From: Saccharothrix sp. S26
GTDB lineage: Bacteria; Actinomycetota; Actinomycetes; Mycobacteriales; Pseudonocardiaceae
Assembly (NCBI RefSeq): GCF_021390395.1
Contig: NZ_JAJUWT010000035.1
Span: forward strand, 1 to 64,000
Direction: 5' to 3'
DNA length: 64,000 bases
A program made the position numbers and the translations under genes. Position 1 is the stretch's first letter. Every line of letters starts with the position of its first letter. Positions 56,073 to 64,000 of the stretch are shown here, in pieces. Below the pieces are notes generated by a model. That model saw only the letters and a list, made by a program, of their open reading frames with translations, did not search any database and had not been told where the DNA came from.

Positions 56073-56098
56073 ATGCAGCGTCGTGCATACTTCTAGTC
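56073..56098 (+). promoter_or_regulatory. Probable argG promoter with a possible ARG box
   Basis: ATGCA-N6-TGCAT (56073-56088) is a palindrome resembling actinobacterial ArgR half-sites. A CATACT box at 56086-56091 ends 7 nt before the argG GTG, which fits a -10 element for a leaderless mRNA. ArgR binding here would cover the promoter. Confidence 0.45.
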
Positions 56099-57541
56099 GT
56101 GTCCAAGGTGCTCACTTACCTCCCCGCCGGCGAACACGTCGGCATCGCGTTCTCCGGTGGTCTCGATACGTCCGTGGCGGTCGCCTGGATGCGTGAGAAG
56201 GGCGCGGTGCCGTGCACGTACACCGCGGACATCGGTCAGTACGACGAGCCCGACATCGCATCGGTGCCCGGCCGCGCCGAGGTCTACGGCGCCGAGATCG
56301 CCCGGCTGGTCGACTGCCGCGCGGCCCTGGTCGAGGAAGGTCTCGCGGCGCTGGCCTGCGGCGCGTTCCACATCCGCTCCGGCGGCCGCGCCTACTTCAA
56401 CACCACGCCGCTCGGCCGGGCCGTGACGGGCACCATGCTGGTGCGCGCCATGCTCGACGACGACGTCCAGATCTGGGGCGACGGCTCCACCTACAAGGGC
56501 AACGACATCGAGCGGTTCTACCGCTACGGCCTGCTGGCCAACCCGTCGCTGCGGATCTACAAGCCGTGGCTGGACGCCGAGTTCGTCGGTGAGCTCGGCG
56601 GCCGCACCGAGATGTCGGAGTGGCTGCTGGCCCGCGGCCTGCCGTACCGGGCGAGCACGGAGAAGGCCTACTCCACCGACGCGAACATCTGGGGCGCGAC
56701 GCACGAGGCCAAGGCGTTGGAACACCTCGACGCGGGCATCGAGATCGTGGACCCGATCATGGGCGTGCGGTTCTGGGACCCCGAGGTCGAGATCGCCACC
56801 GAGGACGTCTCGATCGGCTTCGACCAGGGCCGCCCGGTGACGATCAACGGCAAGGAGTTCTCCTCCGCCGTCGACCTGGTGCTGGAGGCCAACGCCATCG
56901 GCGGCCGGCACGGCATGGGCATGTCCGACCAGATCGAGAACCGGGTCATCGAGGCCAAGAGCCGCGGCATCTACGAGGCGCCGGGCATGGCTCTGCTGCA
57001 CGCCGCCTACGAGCGGCTGGTCAACGCGATCCACAACGAGGACACCCTCGCCGCCTACCACACCGAGGGGCGCAAGCTGGGTCGGCTGCTGTACGAGGGC
57101 CGTTGGCTGGACCCGCAGGCGCTGATGGTGCGCGAGTCGTTGCAGCGCTGGGTCGGCACGGCGGTGACCGGCGAGGTGACGTTGCGCCTGCGCCGCGGCG
57201 ACGACTACTCGATCATGGACACGACCGGTCCGTCGTTCAGCTACCACCCGGACAAGCTGTCGATGGAGCGCACCGAGGACTCGGCGTTCGGGCCGGTCGA
57301 CCGCATCGGCCAGCTCACCATGCGCAACCTCGACATCGCCGACTCGCGCGCCAAGCTGGAGCAGTACGCCGGGCTGGGCATGGTCGGCAGCCAGTCGGCG
57401 CTGATCGGCACGCCGCAGGTGACGCCGACCGAGCTGATCGGCGCGATGCCCGAGGGTGGCGCCGAGGTCATCGCCTCGCGCGGCGAGGTGCCCGACGACG
57501 AGCTGCTCGACCACGCCGCCCTGGAAGCCGGCAACGACTGA
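56099..57541 (+). CDS. argG: Argininosuccinate synthase
   Basis: 480 residues, the longer bacterial subgroup. It joins citrulline and aspartate with ATP in arginine synthesis. ATP pyrophosphatase motif IAFSGGLDTSVAVAWM at 16-31; citrulline/aspartate-binding IRSGGRAYFNTTPLGRAVTG, GDGSTYKGNDIERFYRYG and YSTDANIWGATHEAKALE follow. The GTG at 56099 has no ribosome site, pointing to leaderless translation; the very long in-frame extension to 55415 runs through the GNAT gene and is false. A perfect 19-bp terminator hairpin follows. It stands apart from other arg genes here. Confidence 0.95.
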   Translation: MSKVLTYLPAGEHVGIAFSGGLDTSVAVAWMREKGAVPCTYTADIGQYDEPDIASVPGRAEVYGAEIARLVDCRAALVEEGLAALACGAFHIRSGGRAYFNTTPLGRAVTGTMLVRAMLDDDVQIWGDGSTYKGNDIERFYRYGLLANPSLRIYKPWLDAEFVGELGGRTEMSEWLLARGLPYRASTEKAYSTDANIWGATHEAKALEHLDAGIEIVDPIMGVRFWDPEVEIATEDVSIGFDQGRPVTINGKEFSSAVDLVLEANAIGGRHGMGMSDQIENRVIEAKSRGIYEAPGMALLHAAYERLVNAIHNEDTLAAYHTEGRKLGRLLYEGRWLDPQALMVRESLQRWVGTAVTGEVTLRLRRGDDYSIMDTTGPSFSYHPDKLSMERTEDSAFGPVDRIGQLTMRNLDIADSRAKLEQYAGLGMVGSQSALIGTPQVTPTELIGAMPEGGAEVIASRGEVPDDELLDHAALEAGND

Positions 57542-57555
57542 CGGCGGTCGGACCA

Positions 57556-57602
57556 CCGGACGCGCGTGCCCCGCTCAGGTCGGGCGGGGCACGCGCGTCC
57601 GG
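57556..57602. terminator. Strong terminator after argG
   Basis: CCGGACGCGCGTGCCCCGC (57556-57574) pairs perfectly with GCGGGGCACGCGCGTCCGG (57584-57602), a 19-bp stem with a 9-nt loop, 14 nt after the argG stop. It is among the most stable structures in the window. Confidence 0.8.
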
Positions 57603-57692
57603 CGTCACGACGTCGGCAACCGCGGAGAAGCAGCGTGCCGACCGCCGGTGTGAGACTCCCCGTACCTCGCTCCGAGCGGAAGGCAGGGCGGC

Positions 57693-58320
57693 ATGGACGA
57701 CTCCACGGTACTGCTGCTGTTCCCGATCACCGTGGCCGTCATCATGCTCGGCCTCGCCTGACGCTGACGGTGGAGGACTTCCGGCGGGTGGTGCGGTACC
57801 CGCGGGCGATGGTGGTCTGCCTGGTGTGCCGGATGCTTGTGCTGCCCGCGATCTGCCTCGGCCTGGTCGTCGTGTCCGGGCTGCGGCCGGAGTCGGCGAC
57901 CGGCATGATGCTGTTGGCCGCCTCGCCGGGCGTCAGCACGGCCAGCCTCTACAGCCACCTCTTCAAGGGTGACGTGGCGCTGAACATCTCGACGAGGTGT
58001 TCCGGATCCTCGGCGACATCGTCCTCGTGGTGGTGCCGTTCAACCTGTCCGGCCTGGCGATCGGGTACTCCGGTCCCCGGCCGGCGGAGGTCTCCCCGCG
58101 CGGGTCGATCGCGTCGGCGTTCGAGATCGGCCCGCACAACACCCCGCTGTCGATCGCGATCGCGATGAGCCAGTCGTTGCTGAACAGCACCGAGATGGCG
58201 ATGCCGTCGGTGGCCTACGGCTTCGCCATGTTCTTCACGGCCCTGGTCTTCGGCCTGGTCGTGGCCCGCCGCGTGCCCGCGCCGACCGCAGACCGGGCGG
58301 TCACGCCGAGCGGGACCTGA
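57693..58320 (+). pseudogene. Bile acid:sodium symporter family (BASS) relic
   Basis: Three frames give successive membrane segments of a BASS/ACR3-fold transporter. Segment one is TVLLLFPITVAVIMLGLA, then a stop. Segment two is LTVEDFRRVVRYPRAMVVCL and MMLLAASPGVSTASLYSHLF followed by GDVALNIS. After a deletion and shift come ILGDIVLVVVPFNLSGLAIG and SLLNSTEMAMPSVAYGFAMF. About a third of the usual length, including the centre, is missing. The gene was read in the direction of argG and cannot make a working transporter. Confidence 0.75.
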
Positions 58321-58343
58321 CCTTCGCCGGCCGAAGTCCTCCG

Positions 58344-58381
58344 GCCCGCACCGGTCCGCGCGTGACGCGGCCGGTGCGGGC
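58344..58381. terminator. Bidirectional terminator
   Basis: GCCCGCACCGG (58344-58354) pairs with CCGGTGCGGGC (58371-58381); within it CCGCG pairs with CGCGG around CGTGA. It lies between two converging genes, 24 nt after one stop and 12 nt before the other. Confidence 0.75.
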
Positions 58382-58392
58382 GTCGTCGGGCG

Positions 58393-59412
58393 TCACCAGC
58401 CGTGGCGGCGGTCGCCGGCGACCAGCTCGGCGACCCGGGCCTCGGACGCGGCGGAGAACGGGTCGCGGCGGGCCTCGACGGCCAGGCGGGTCTCCTCCGC
58501 GATCAGGTCGGCGTTGATCTGCGCACCCGCCGTGGCGCCCGCCGCGGCGGCCGCGCCGACCTGCGCGGACAGGTCGGTGACGTTGCCCGCGACCCACACG
58601 CCGGGCACGTCGATGCGGCCGGTCGCGTCAGCGGGGACGTGCTCGCCCATCCCGGACGGGTGCGGCACGGGCCGCAGCCCCAGCGCGGCCAGGAAACCGG
58701 CGCGGGCCACCATCCGCGACCCGACCGCGACCACCTCGCGGCCGACCGTGCGGCCGTCGGTCAGCCGCACGCCGACGATGCGGTCCCCGGCGATCTCCAA
58801 CGACGCCACCTCGCCCGGTACGACGTCGACTCCGCGCGCGGCCAACTGCTCGGCCTGCTCGGCGGTCGGCGGGTGGTCGTGGGAGAAGAGCGTGACGTCG
58901 GCGCTCAGCTGCCGGAACAGCAACGCCTGGTGCACTGCCATGGGTCCGGTGGCCAGCACGCCGATCGCCTGGTCGCGCACCTCCCACCCGTGGCAGTACG
59001 GGCAGTGCACGACGTCGCGGCCCCACCGCTCGCGCAGCCCCGGCACGTCCGGCAGCTCGTCCACCAGGCCCGTGGTCACCAGCAGCCGGCGCGCGCGGAC
59101 CGTGCGGCCGTCGGCCAGCGACACCACGAACCGGTCGTCCTCCCGGGTCACGGCCTCGACCTCGCCGCGGACGACGTGACCGCCGTAGCCGCGGACCTCC
59201 GCACGGCCGCGTTCCACCAGCTCGGCGGGCGGCATCCCGTCCCTGGCCAGCAGGCCGTGCACACCGTCGGCCGGCGCGTTGCGCGGCGACCCGGCGTCGA
59301 TCACGACCACGGACCGCCTCGACCGCGCCAGCATCAGCGCCCCGTTCAACCCGGCGGCGCCGCCGCCTACCACCACCACGTCGTAGCTGTCACGCAGCTG
59401 AAAGGTCATCAT
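58393..59412 (-). CDS. Thioredoxin reductase-like FAD/NAD(P)-dependent oxidoreductase
   Basis: 339 residues. FAD motif VVVVGGGAAGLNGALMLARS near the start, the redox-active disulfide in HCPYCHGWE near residue 140, the NAD(P) domain in between (GVLATGPMAVHQALLFRQLS) and GVWVAGNVTDLSAQVGAAAA closing the FAD domain. The CPYC pair distinguishes this clade from classical CATC thioredoxin reductases; relatives oxidise dithiols or serve as ferredoxin-linked reductases. The NADPH motif usually reading GxGxxA is altered to ATGPMA. The double ATG at 59412/59409 follows GGAGGT; the upstream region holds two overlapping palindromes. Confidence 0.85.
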   Translation of the reverse strand: MMTFQLRDSYDVVVVGGGAAGLNGALMLARSRRSVVVIDAGSPRNAPADGVHGLLARDGMPPAELVERGRAEVRGYGGHVVRGEVEAVTREDDRFVVSLADGRTVRARRLLVTTGLVDELPDVPGLRERWGRDVVHCPYCHGWEVRDQAIGVLATGPMAVHQALLFRQLSADVTLFSHDHPPTAEQAEQLAARGVDVVPGEVASLEIAGDRIVGVRLTDGRTVGREVVAVGSRMVARAGFLAALGLRPVPHPSGMGEHVPADATGRIDVPGVWVAGNVTDLSAQVGAAAAAGATAGAQINADLIAEETRLAVEARRDPFSAASEARVAELVAGDRRHGW

Positions 59413-59448
59413 GACCACCTCCGTGACCACCATGCGCGCGGTGCGACC

Positions 59449-59483
59449 GGATCGGCAAACCTTGTTGCCGATCCGGCAACAAG
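59449..59483. promoter_or_regulatory. Two overlapping palindromes upstream of the CPYC flavoprotein
   Basis: GGATCGGCAA-N6-TTGCCGATCC (59449-59474) and CTTGTTGCCG-N3-CGGCAACAAG (59461-59483) each have perfect 10-bp arms and share the middle TTGCCG. They lie 37-71 bp upstream of the flavoprotein start and within the divergent gap to hen1, the expected place for a repressor's double operator. Confidence 0.7.
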
Positions 59484-59547
59484 GGTCGTGAGGGCGTTCA
59501 CCTAATTCGGCAGCGGTGAAGGTTCTTGCTCGTCCACACTGGACGAC

Positions 59548-60897
59548 GTGCTGCTCACCCTGACCACGACCCACCGCCCGGCCACCGCGCTCAGCCACCT
59601 GCTGCACAAACACCCCGACCGGGCGCAGTCGTTCAGCACGTCCTCCGGCACCGCGCACGTGTTCTACCCGCGCGCGGACGAGGAGGAGTGCACGGTCGCG
59701 CTCCTGCTGGAGGTCGACCCGGTCGCCCTGGTGCGCGGTCCCGGCAGCACGCTCACCCAGTACGTCAACGACCGGCCGTACGTCGCCGGCTCGTTGCTGA
59801 CCGTCGCGCTCGGCTCGGTGTTCCGCACCGCCCTCAACGGCCGCAGCAAGAGCCACGCGGACGTCGCCGCCACGCCGATCCCGCTCACCGTGCGCGTCCC
59901 CGTCCTGCCGCACCGCCTGGTGGAACGGCTGTTCACGCCGTTGGGCTGGACGGCGCACGTCACACCGCTCCCGCTCGACGACGGCGAGGACTCCCGGTAC
60001 GCCGACGTCACGCTCACCGGCACCCTCAAGCTCTCCGACGCCCTGAAGCACCTGTACGTGCTGCTGCCCGTCCTCGACGGCGACAAGCACTACTGGGTCT
60101 CCGAGGACGAGGTCGACAAGCTGCTGCGCGCGGGGGAGGGGTGGCTGGGCACGCACCCCGACCGCGAGCTGATCACCACCCGGTACCTGATGCGCCGCCG
60201 TCCGCTGGTGCAGTCCGCGCTGGCCCGCCTGGCCGACGTGGAGGAGGTCGAGCCGGAGGAGCTGGACAACGCGCTCGTGGAGCCGAAGGTCTCGCTGGCC
60301 GCGCAACGCCGTGACGCGATCCTCGACCAGCTCCAGCGGGCCGGTGCGCGGTCCGTGCTCGACCTGGGCTGCGGCGGCGGCGCGTTGCTGCGCGCCCTGC
60401 TGGAACACCCGGAGTTCACCCGGATCCAGGGCGTGGACGTGTCCGCGAGCGCGCTGGCCACCGCCGCGCGCAAGCTGCACGTGGACAGGATGTCGGACCG
60501 GCAGCGCGCCCGCCTGACGTTGCGCCAGTCGTCGCTGACCTACGCCGACCCTGACCTGAAGGGTTACGACGCCGCCGTGCTGATGGAAGTGGTGGAGCAC
60601 CTCGACCCGGACCGCCTGCCCGCGCTGGAGCACTCGGTGTTCGCCGTCGCGCGTCCGGGCACGGTCCTGGTCACCACGCCGAACGTCGAGTACAACGCGC
60701 TGTTCGAGACGTTGCCCGAAGGTCGGCACCGGCACTCCGACCACCGCTTCGAGTGGACCAGGGCCGAGTTCGAGGAGTGGACGACCGGCGTCGCGCGGCG
60801 GCGCGGCTACACCGTGCGCCACCTGCCGATCGGCCCGGTGGACGCCGAGCGCGGCGCGCCGACCCAGCTCGCCGTGTTCAGCCTGGGGGAGGACTGA
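59548..60897 (+). CDS. hen1: Hen1 RNA 3'-terminal 2'-O-methyltransferase
   Basis: 449 residues. The N-terminal half (1-240) is the bacterial Hen1 domain that stimulates the ligase partner (TSSGTAHVFYPRADEEECTV, GDKHYWVSEDEVDKLLR). The C-terminal half is the methyltransferase: SAM loop VLDLGCGGGALLRALLEHPE, metal-binding AVLMEVVEHLDPDRLPALE and HRHSDHRFEWTRAEFEEW. In known systems Hen1 methylates the 2'-OH at the cleaved 3' end before Pnkp seals the RNA, blocking re-cutting by ribotoxins. The GTG at 59548 has no clear ribosome site. Its stop overlaps the Pnkp ATG. Confidence 0.95.
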   Translation: MLLTLTTTHRPATALSHLLHKHPDRAQSFSTSSGTAHVFYPRADEEECTVALLLEVDPVALVRGPGSTLTQYVNDRPYVAGSLLTVALGSVFRTALNGRSKSHADVAATPIPLTVRVPVLPHRLVERLFTPLGWTAHVTPLPLDDGEDSRYADVTLTGTLKLSDALKHLYVLLPVLDGDKHYWVSEDEVDKLLRAGEGWLGTHPDRELITTRYLMRRRPLVQSALARLADVEEVEPEELDNALVEPKVSLAAQRRDAILDQLQRAGARSVLDLGCGGGALLRALLEHPEFTRIQGVDVSASALATAARKLHVDRMSDRQRARLTLRQSSLTYADPDLKGYDAAVLMEVVEHLDPDRLPALEHSVFAVARPGTVLVTTPNVEYNALFETLPEGRHRHSDHRFEWTRAEFEEWTTGVARRRGYTVRHLPIGPVDAERGAPTQLAVFSLGED

Positions 60898-63386
60898 TGG
60901 AGCTGAAGATCCCCGACCTCTGCCTGGTGGTGCTGGTCGGCGCCTCCGGCTCGGGCAAGTCCACGTTCGCGCGCAGGCACTTCCTGCCGACGCAGGTGCT
61001 GTCCAGCGACTTCTTCCGCGGCCTGGTCGCCGACGACGAGAACGACCAGTCGGCGTCGGCCGCCGCGTTCGAGGCGCTGCACTTCGTGGCGGGCAAGCGG
61101 CTGGACGCGGGCCGCACCACGGTGGTCGACGCCACCAACGTGCAGCGGGCCGATCGCGCGCACCTGGTCGAGCTGGCCCGTGAGCACAACGTGCTGCCGG
61201 TCGCGATCGTGCTCGACCTGCCGGAGGAGGTCTGCCTGGCCCGCAACGCCTCCCGCCCGGACCGCGACTTCGGCCCGCACGTCGTGCGCCGGCACCGCGC
61301 CGCGCTGCGCAAGTCGCTGAAGCACCTGGGCAAGGAGGGCTTCAAGCGGGTGCACGTGCTGCGGTCGCAGGCCGAGGTGGACGACGCGGTGATCGTGCCG
61401 GAGCGGCTGCTCAACGACCTGCGGCACGAGACCGGGCCGTTCGACGTGATCGGTGACGTGCACGGCTGCCGCGCGGAGCTGGAGGAGCTGCTGGTCGCGC
61501 TCGGCTACGCGCTGGTGCGCGACGACGAGGGACGTCCGGTGGACGCGGTTCCGCCGGCGGGACGGCGGGCGGCGTTCGTCGGCGACCTGGTCGACCGCGG
61601 GCCGGACACGCCCGGTGTGCTGCGGCTGGTCATGGGCATGGTCGAGGCCGGGCACGCGTTCGCCGTGTGCGGCAACCACGAGCAGAAGCTGGTGCGTGCC
61701 CTGCGCGGGCGCAACGTCCAGGTCACGCACGGCCTGGCGGAGTCGCTGGCGCAGTTGGCGGCCGAGCCGGAGGAGTTCCGCGAGCGCGTCGTGCGGTTCT
61801 GCGACGGCCTGGTGGCGCACTACGTGCTCGACGGCGGTGACCTGGTGATCGCGCACGCGGGCCTGCCCGAGCGCTACCACGGCCGGGCGTCGGCACGGGT
61901 GCGCGGCTTCGCGCTCTACGGCGACACGACCGGTGAGACCGACGAGTACGGCCTGCCGGTGCGCTACCCGTGGGCCGCGGAGTACCGCGGCAAGGCCACC
62001 GTGCTCTACGGGCACACGCCCACACCGCAGGTCGAGTGGATCAACAACACGCTGTGCCTGGACACGGGCGTGGTGTTCGGCGGCAGGCTCACCGCGTTGC
62101 GCTACCCGGAGCGCGAGGTCGTGTCGGTGGACGCGCACGAGGTCTGGTACGAGCCCGTGCGCCCGCTGGTCGTGCCCGAGGCGGAACGGGAGCCGGACGT
62201 GCTCGCGCTGTCCGACGTGACCGGCCGCCGGTTCGTCGAGACGGCCCACCGCGGCCGGATCGGGATCCGCCCGGAGCAGGCCGCGTCGGCGTTGGAGGTG
62301 ATGAGCCGCTTCGCGATCGACCCGCACCACCTGCTGTACCTGCCGCCGACGATGGCCCCGACGGCCACCTCGCAGCGGCCGGACGTGCTGGAGCACCCCG
62401 AGGACGCCTTCGCCGAGTACCGCGGGGCGGGCGTGCGCGAGGTGATCTGCGAGGAGAAGCACATGGGGTCGCGCGCGGTGGTCCTGGTGCGCGAGGACGG
62501 CGGAGGTGTGGTCCACACGCGGACCGGTCGGGCGTTCTTCGACCCGCCGTTGGCCGACGAGCTGCTGGCGGGCGTGCGTGCCGAGGTGACGCGGGCCGGC
62601 CTGTGGGACGAGCTCGACACCGACTGGCTGCTGCTCGACGCCGAGCTGCTGCCGTGGAACGCCAAGGCGGCGGGGCTGATCAAGGAGCAGTACGCCTCGG
62701 TCGGCGCGGCGGCCGCGGGTGCGCTCGGCGTGGCGGTGGACGTGCTCGCGCGGGCCGCCGAACGGGGTGTCGACGTCGGCGACCTGCTGGGGCGCACGCG
62801 CGGCCGGCTGGCCAACGCGACCGGCTACCGTGACGCGTTCCGGCGGTACGTGCGGCCGACCGACGGCCTGTCCGGCGTCACGCTCGCGCCGTTCCAGCTG
62901 CTCGCCGCGCGCGGCCGGACGTTCCACGACCGCGACCACCTGTGGCACCTGGACGTGCTCGGCCGCCTGCGGGGCGAGCTGTTCACCCCGACCCGGCACC
63001 TGGTCGTCGACACGACGGACGACGAGCAGGTCGCCGCGGGCATCCGCTGGTGGGAGGACCTGACCGCGGCGGGCGGCGAGGGCATGGTCGTCAAGCCGCT
63101 GGCGAACCTGGTCCGCGGCGAGCGCGGCCTGGTGCAGCCGGGCGTGAAGGTGCGCGGGCGCGAGTACCTGCGGATCATCTACGGCCCGGACTACACCGAG
63201 CCGGAGAACCTGGAGCGGCTGCGCAAGCGTGCCCTGGGCGCGAAGCGCGCGCTCGCGATCCGCGAGTACGCGCTGGGTCTGGAGGCGCTGGAACGCGTGG
63301 TGCGCGACGAGCCGCTGTGGCGCGTGCACGAGTGCGTGTTCGCCGTGCTCGCGCTGGAGTCGGAGCCGGTGGACCCGCGGCTGTGA
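60897..63386 (+). CDS. pnkp: Polynucleotide kinase-phosphatase-ligase Pnkp
   Basis: 829 residues in three modules. The kinase module has P-loop VLVGASGSGKSTFARRHF (15-23) and VVDATNVQRADR. The phosphatase module (about 180-440) is of the metallophosphoesterase type: VIGDVHGCRAELEELL, VGDLVDRGPDTPG, VCGNHEQKLV, LYGHTPTPQVEW. The ligase/adenylyltransferase module has Lys521 in CEEKHMGSRAVVLV and motifs MVVKPLANLVRG and KVRGREYLRIIYG. It heals and seals broken RNA ends together with Hen1. The ATG at 60897 overlaps the hen1 stop (TGATG). All key catalytic residues seen in characterised bacterial Pnkp are in place. Confidence 0.95.
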   Translation: MELKIPDLCLVVLVGASGSGKSTFARRHFLPTQVLSSDFFRGLVADDENDQSASAAAFEALHFVAGKRLDAGRTTVVDATNVQRADRAHLVELAREHNVLPVAIVLDLPEEVCLARNASRPDRDFGPHVVRRHRAALRKSLKHLGKEGFKRVHVLRSQAEVDDAVIVPERLLNDLRHETGPFDVIGDVHGCRAELEELLVALGYALVRDDEGRPVDAVPPAGRRAAFVGDLVDRGPDTPGVLRLVMGMVEAGHAFAVCGNHEQKLVRALRGRNVQVTHGLAESLAQLAAEPEEFRERVVRFCDGLVAHYVLDGGDLVIAHAGLPERYHGRASARVRGFALYGDTTGETDEYGLPVRYPWAAEYRGKATVLYGHTPTPQVEWINNTLCLDTGVVFGGRLTALRYPEREVVSVDAHEVWYEPVRPLVVPEAEREPDVLALSDVTGRRFVETAHRGRIGIRPEQAASALEVMSRFAIDPHHLLYLPPTMAPTATSQRPDVLEHPEDAFAEYRGAGVREVICEEKHMGSRAVVLVREDGGGVVHTRTGRAFFDPPLADELLAGVRAEVTRAGLWDELDTDWLLLDAELLPWNAKAAGLIKEQYASVGAAAAGALGVAVDVLARAAERGVDVGDLLGRTRGRLANATGYRDAFRRYVRPTDGLSGVTLAPFQLLAARGRTFHDRDHLWHLDVLGRLRGELFTPTRHLVVDTTDDEQVAAGIRWWEDLTAAGGEGMVVKPLANLVRGERGLVQPGVKVRGREYLRIIYGPDYTEPENLERLRKRALGAKRALAIREYALGLEALERVVRDEPLWRVHECVFAVLALESEPVDPRL

Positions 63387-63405
63387 GCGTGACGGGAGCC
63401 GGGCG

Positions 63406-64000
63406 TCACGAGGTGCGCACGACCTCGCGCGCCCGGCTCCTCGACCGAACGGCGCGGACGACCGGGTACACCACCGCCACCAGCAACGACACCGCCGGCA
63501 GCGGGACGCCCAGCAGGGTCTGGCCGAGCGCGTAGTCCGCCGCGGGCACGGCCAGGCACAGCGCGAACGCCCACGGCGGCGCGGTCTTCGGCTTGGCGGG
63601 CGACGCCCACGGCGTCCGCTTGAACGGTTTGGCCACCGACAGCCACACCTGGCACGCCAGCGCCGACGCCATCAGCAGCGAGCCGACCCGCATGAGCAGC
63701 GGCGAGCCGTCCGGGCCCAGGTTCGGGCTGAGCACGGCGATGCCGACGTAGAGCTGGCTGAGCGTGATCACCGACTTCGCCAGCACCCACCAGTGCCGCA
63801 GGTAGCCCCACGGGGTGAGGCCGGACAGCATGAAGCCCGTGAACGCCGACGTGGTGGCCATGAACTGGAGCACCTGCACGTCGAGCAGCAACGCCACCTC
63901 GAACGCCGAGCGGTCGGGCACGGCCAGCGCGTGGTTCACCACCACGAACAACGCCAGTGCCAGGACCATCCAGCCCGTCGACGACACGACGTGCGCCCAG
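63406..64000 (-). CDS. DUF2269-like membrane protein (partial)
   Basis: At least 197 residues; the frame is open to the end of the window, so the start lies beyond it. WAHVVSSTGWMVLALALFVV resembles the first helix of DUF2269-type proteins, then MATTSAFTGFMLSGLTPWGY, LRHWWVLAKSVITLSQLYVG, and a last pair of helices. A GTG at 63987 could start a shorter version but would cut the first helix. The basic tail RAVRSRSRAREVVRTS ends 20 nt from the convergent pnkp stop. Function unknown. Confidence 0.65.
   Translation of the reverse strand, partial: WAHVVSSTGWMVLALALFVVVNHALAVPDRSAFEVALLLDVQVLQFMATTSAFTGFMLSGLTPWGYLRHWWVLAKSVITLSQLYVGIAVLSPNLGPDGSPLLMRVGSLLMASALACQVWLSVAKPFKRTPWASPAKPKTAPPWAFALCLAVPAADYALGQTLLGVPLPAVSLLVAVVYPVVRAVRSRSRAREVVRTS

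Noticed and set aside
55415..57541. A 708-residue GNAT-argG fusion protein
   Set aside because: The frame runs through the acetyltransferase gene in another phase; a hairpin and a GTG start separate argG.
60807..63329. An 840-codon open frame on the minus strand opposite pnkp
   Set aside because: High G+C removes stops from the antisense frame; the plus strand encodes all Pnkp motifs.

Overview
The window is about 70% G+C and carries genes typical of a soil actinomycete: an oxygen-tolerant 2-oxoacid:ferredoxin oxidoreductase, valine dehydrogenase, BTAD-type and TPR-type regulators, GAF-ANTAR and GAF-SpoIIE signalling proteins, a YbaB/WXG100-like type VII secretion trio, and DUF6230/DUF6114 proteins. 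A filamentous actinomycete, perhaps of the Pseudonocardiales, fits best, but the sequence alone does not fix the genus. No rRNA, tRNA or CRISPR array was recognised.

Region by region. 1-5 kb: the start of korA, a secreted vanadium-haloperoxidase/PAP2 enzyme, an HPP membrane protein, a rhodanese, a BTAD regulator and a DoxX protein. 5.2-7.4 kb: a decayed DDE-transposase element, a second scrap of the same family, and empty DNA. 7.4-28.8 kb: a metabolic block with valine dehydrogenase, an SDR and a PHA-synthase-like enzyme on the minus strand. Facing them are a thiamine-diphosphate 2-ketoacid decarboxylase, an alpha/beta hydrolase plus KstD-like flavoprotein, the DUF6230/DUF6114 pair, an acyl-CoA ligase and a contiguous leuA-leuB-leuC-leuD set. 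A helix-turn-helix regulator with a helical C-terminus closes the block. 29-42 kb: a gene graveyard holding broken HATPase, STAS, OLD-nuclease, pectate-lyase and transposase genes. Intact islands within it are GAF-ANTAR, GAF-SpoIIE, hxlB with a triosephosphate-isomerase homologue, two near-identical small secreted proteins on a 667-bp inverted repeat, and a TetR/SnoaL divergon. 42-47.5 kb: the YbaB/WXG100-like trio, a LysR regulator, an erythromycin-esterase family enzyme, a double-headed MerR regulator with a perfect palindrome between them, and an HNH nuclease. 47.5-51.1 kb: exporter, benzoate-type CoA ligase and O-methyltransferase. 51.1-63.4 kb: nucleic-acid repair genes interleaved with housekeeping. 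These are a divergent NAD-dependent DNA ligase, RtcB RNA ligase interrupted by a LAGLIDADG intein, and the Hen1-Pnkp RNA-repair pair, with GNAT, argG, a broken bile-acid-symporter gene and a CPYC flavoprotein in between. The window ends inside a DUF2269-like membrane protein.

How the genes may work together (inference). The 7-27 kb block could deaminate valine, lengthen 2-ketoisovalerate through the LeuA-D cycle, decarboxylate the ketoacid to an aldehyde, and reduce, activate or transfer the product. Its LeuA has a shortened, degenerate leucine-sensing domain, as expected for an enzyme freed from feedback. The 51-63 kb block gathers two independent RNA-repair routes, Hen1/Pnkp and RtcB, beside a DNA ligase paralogue.
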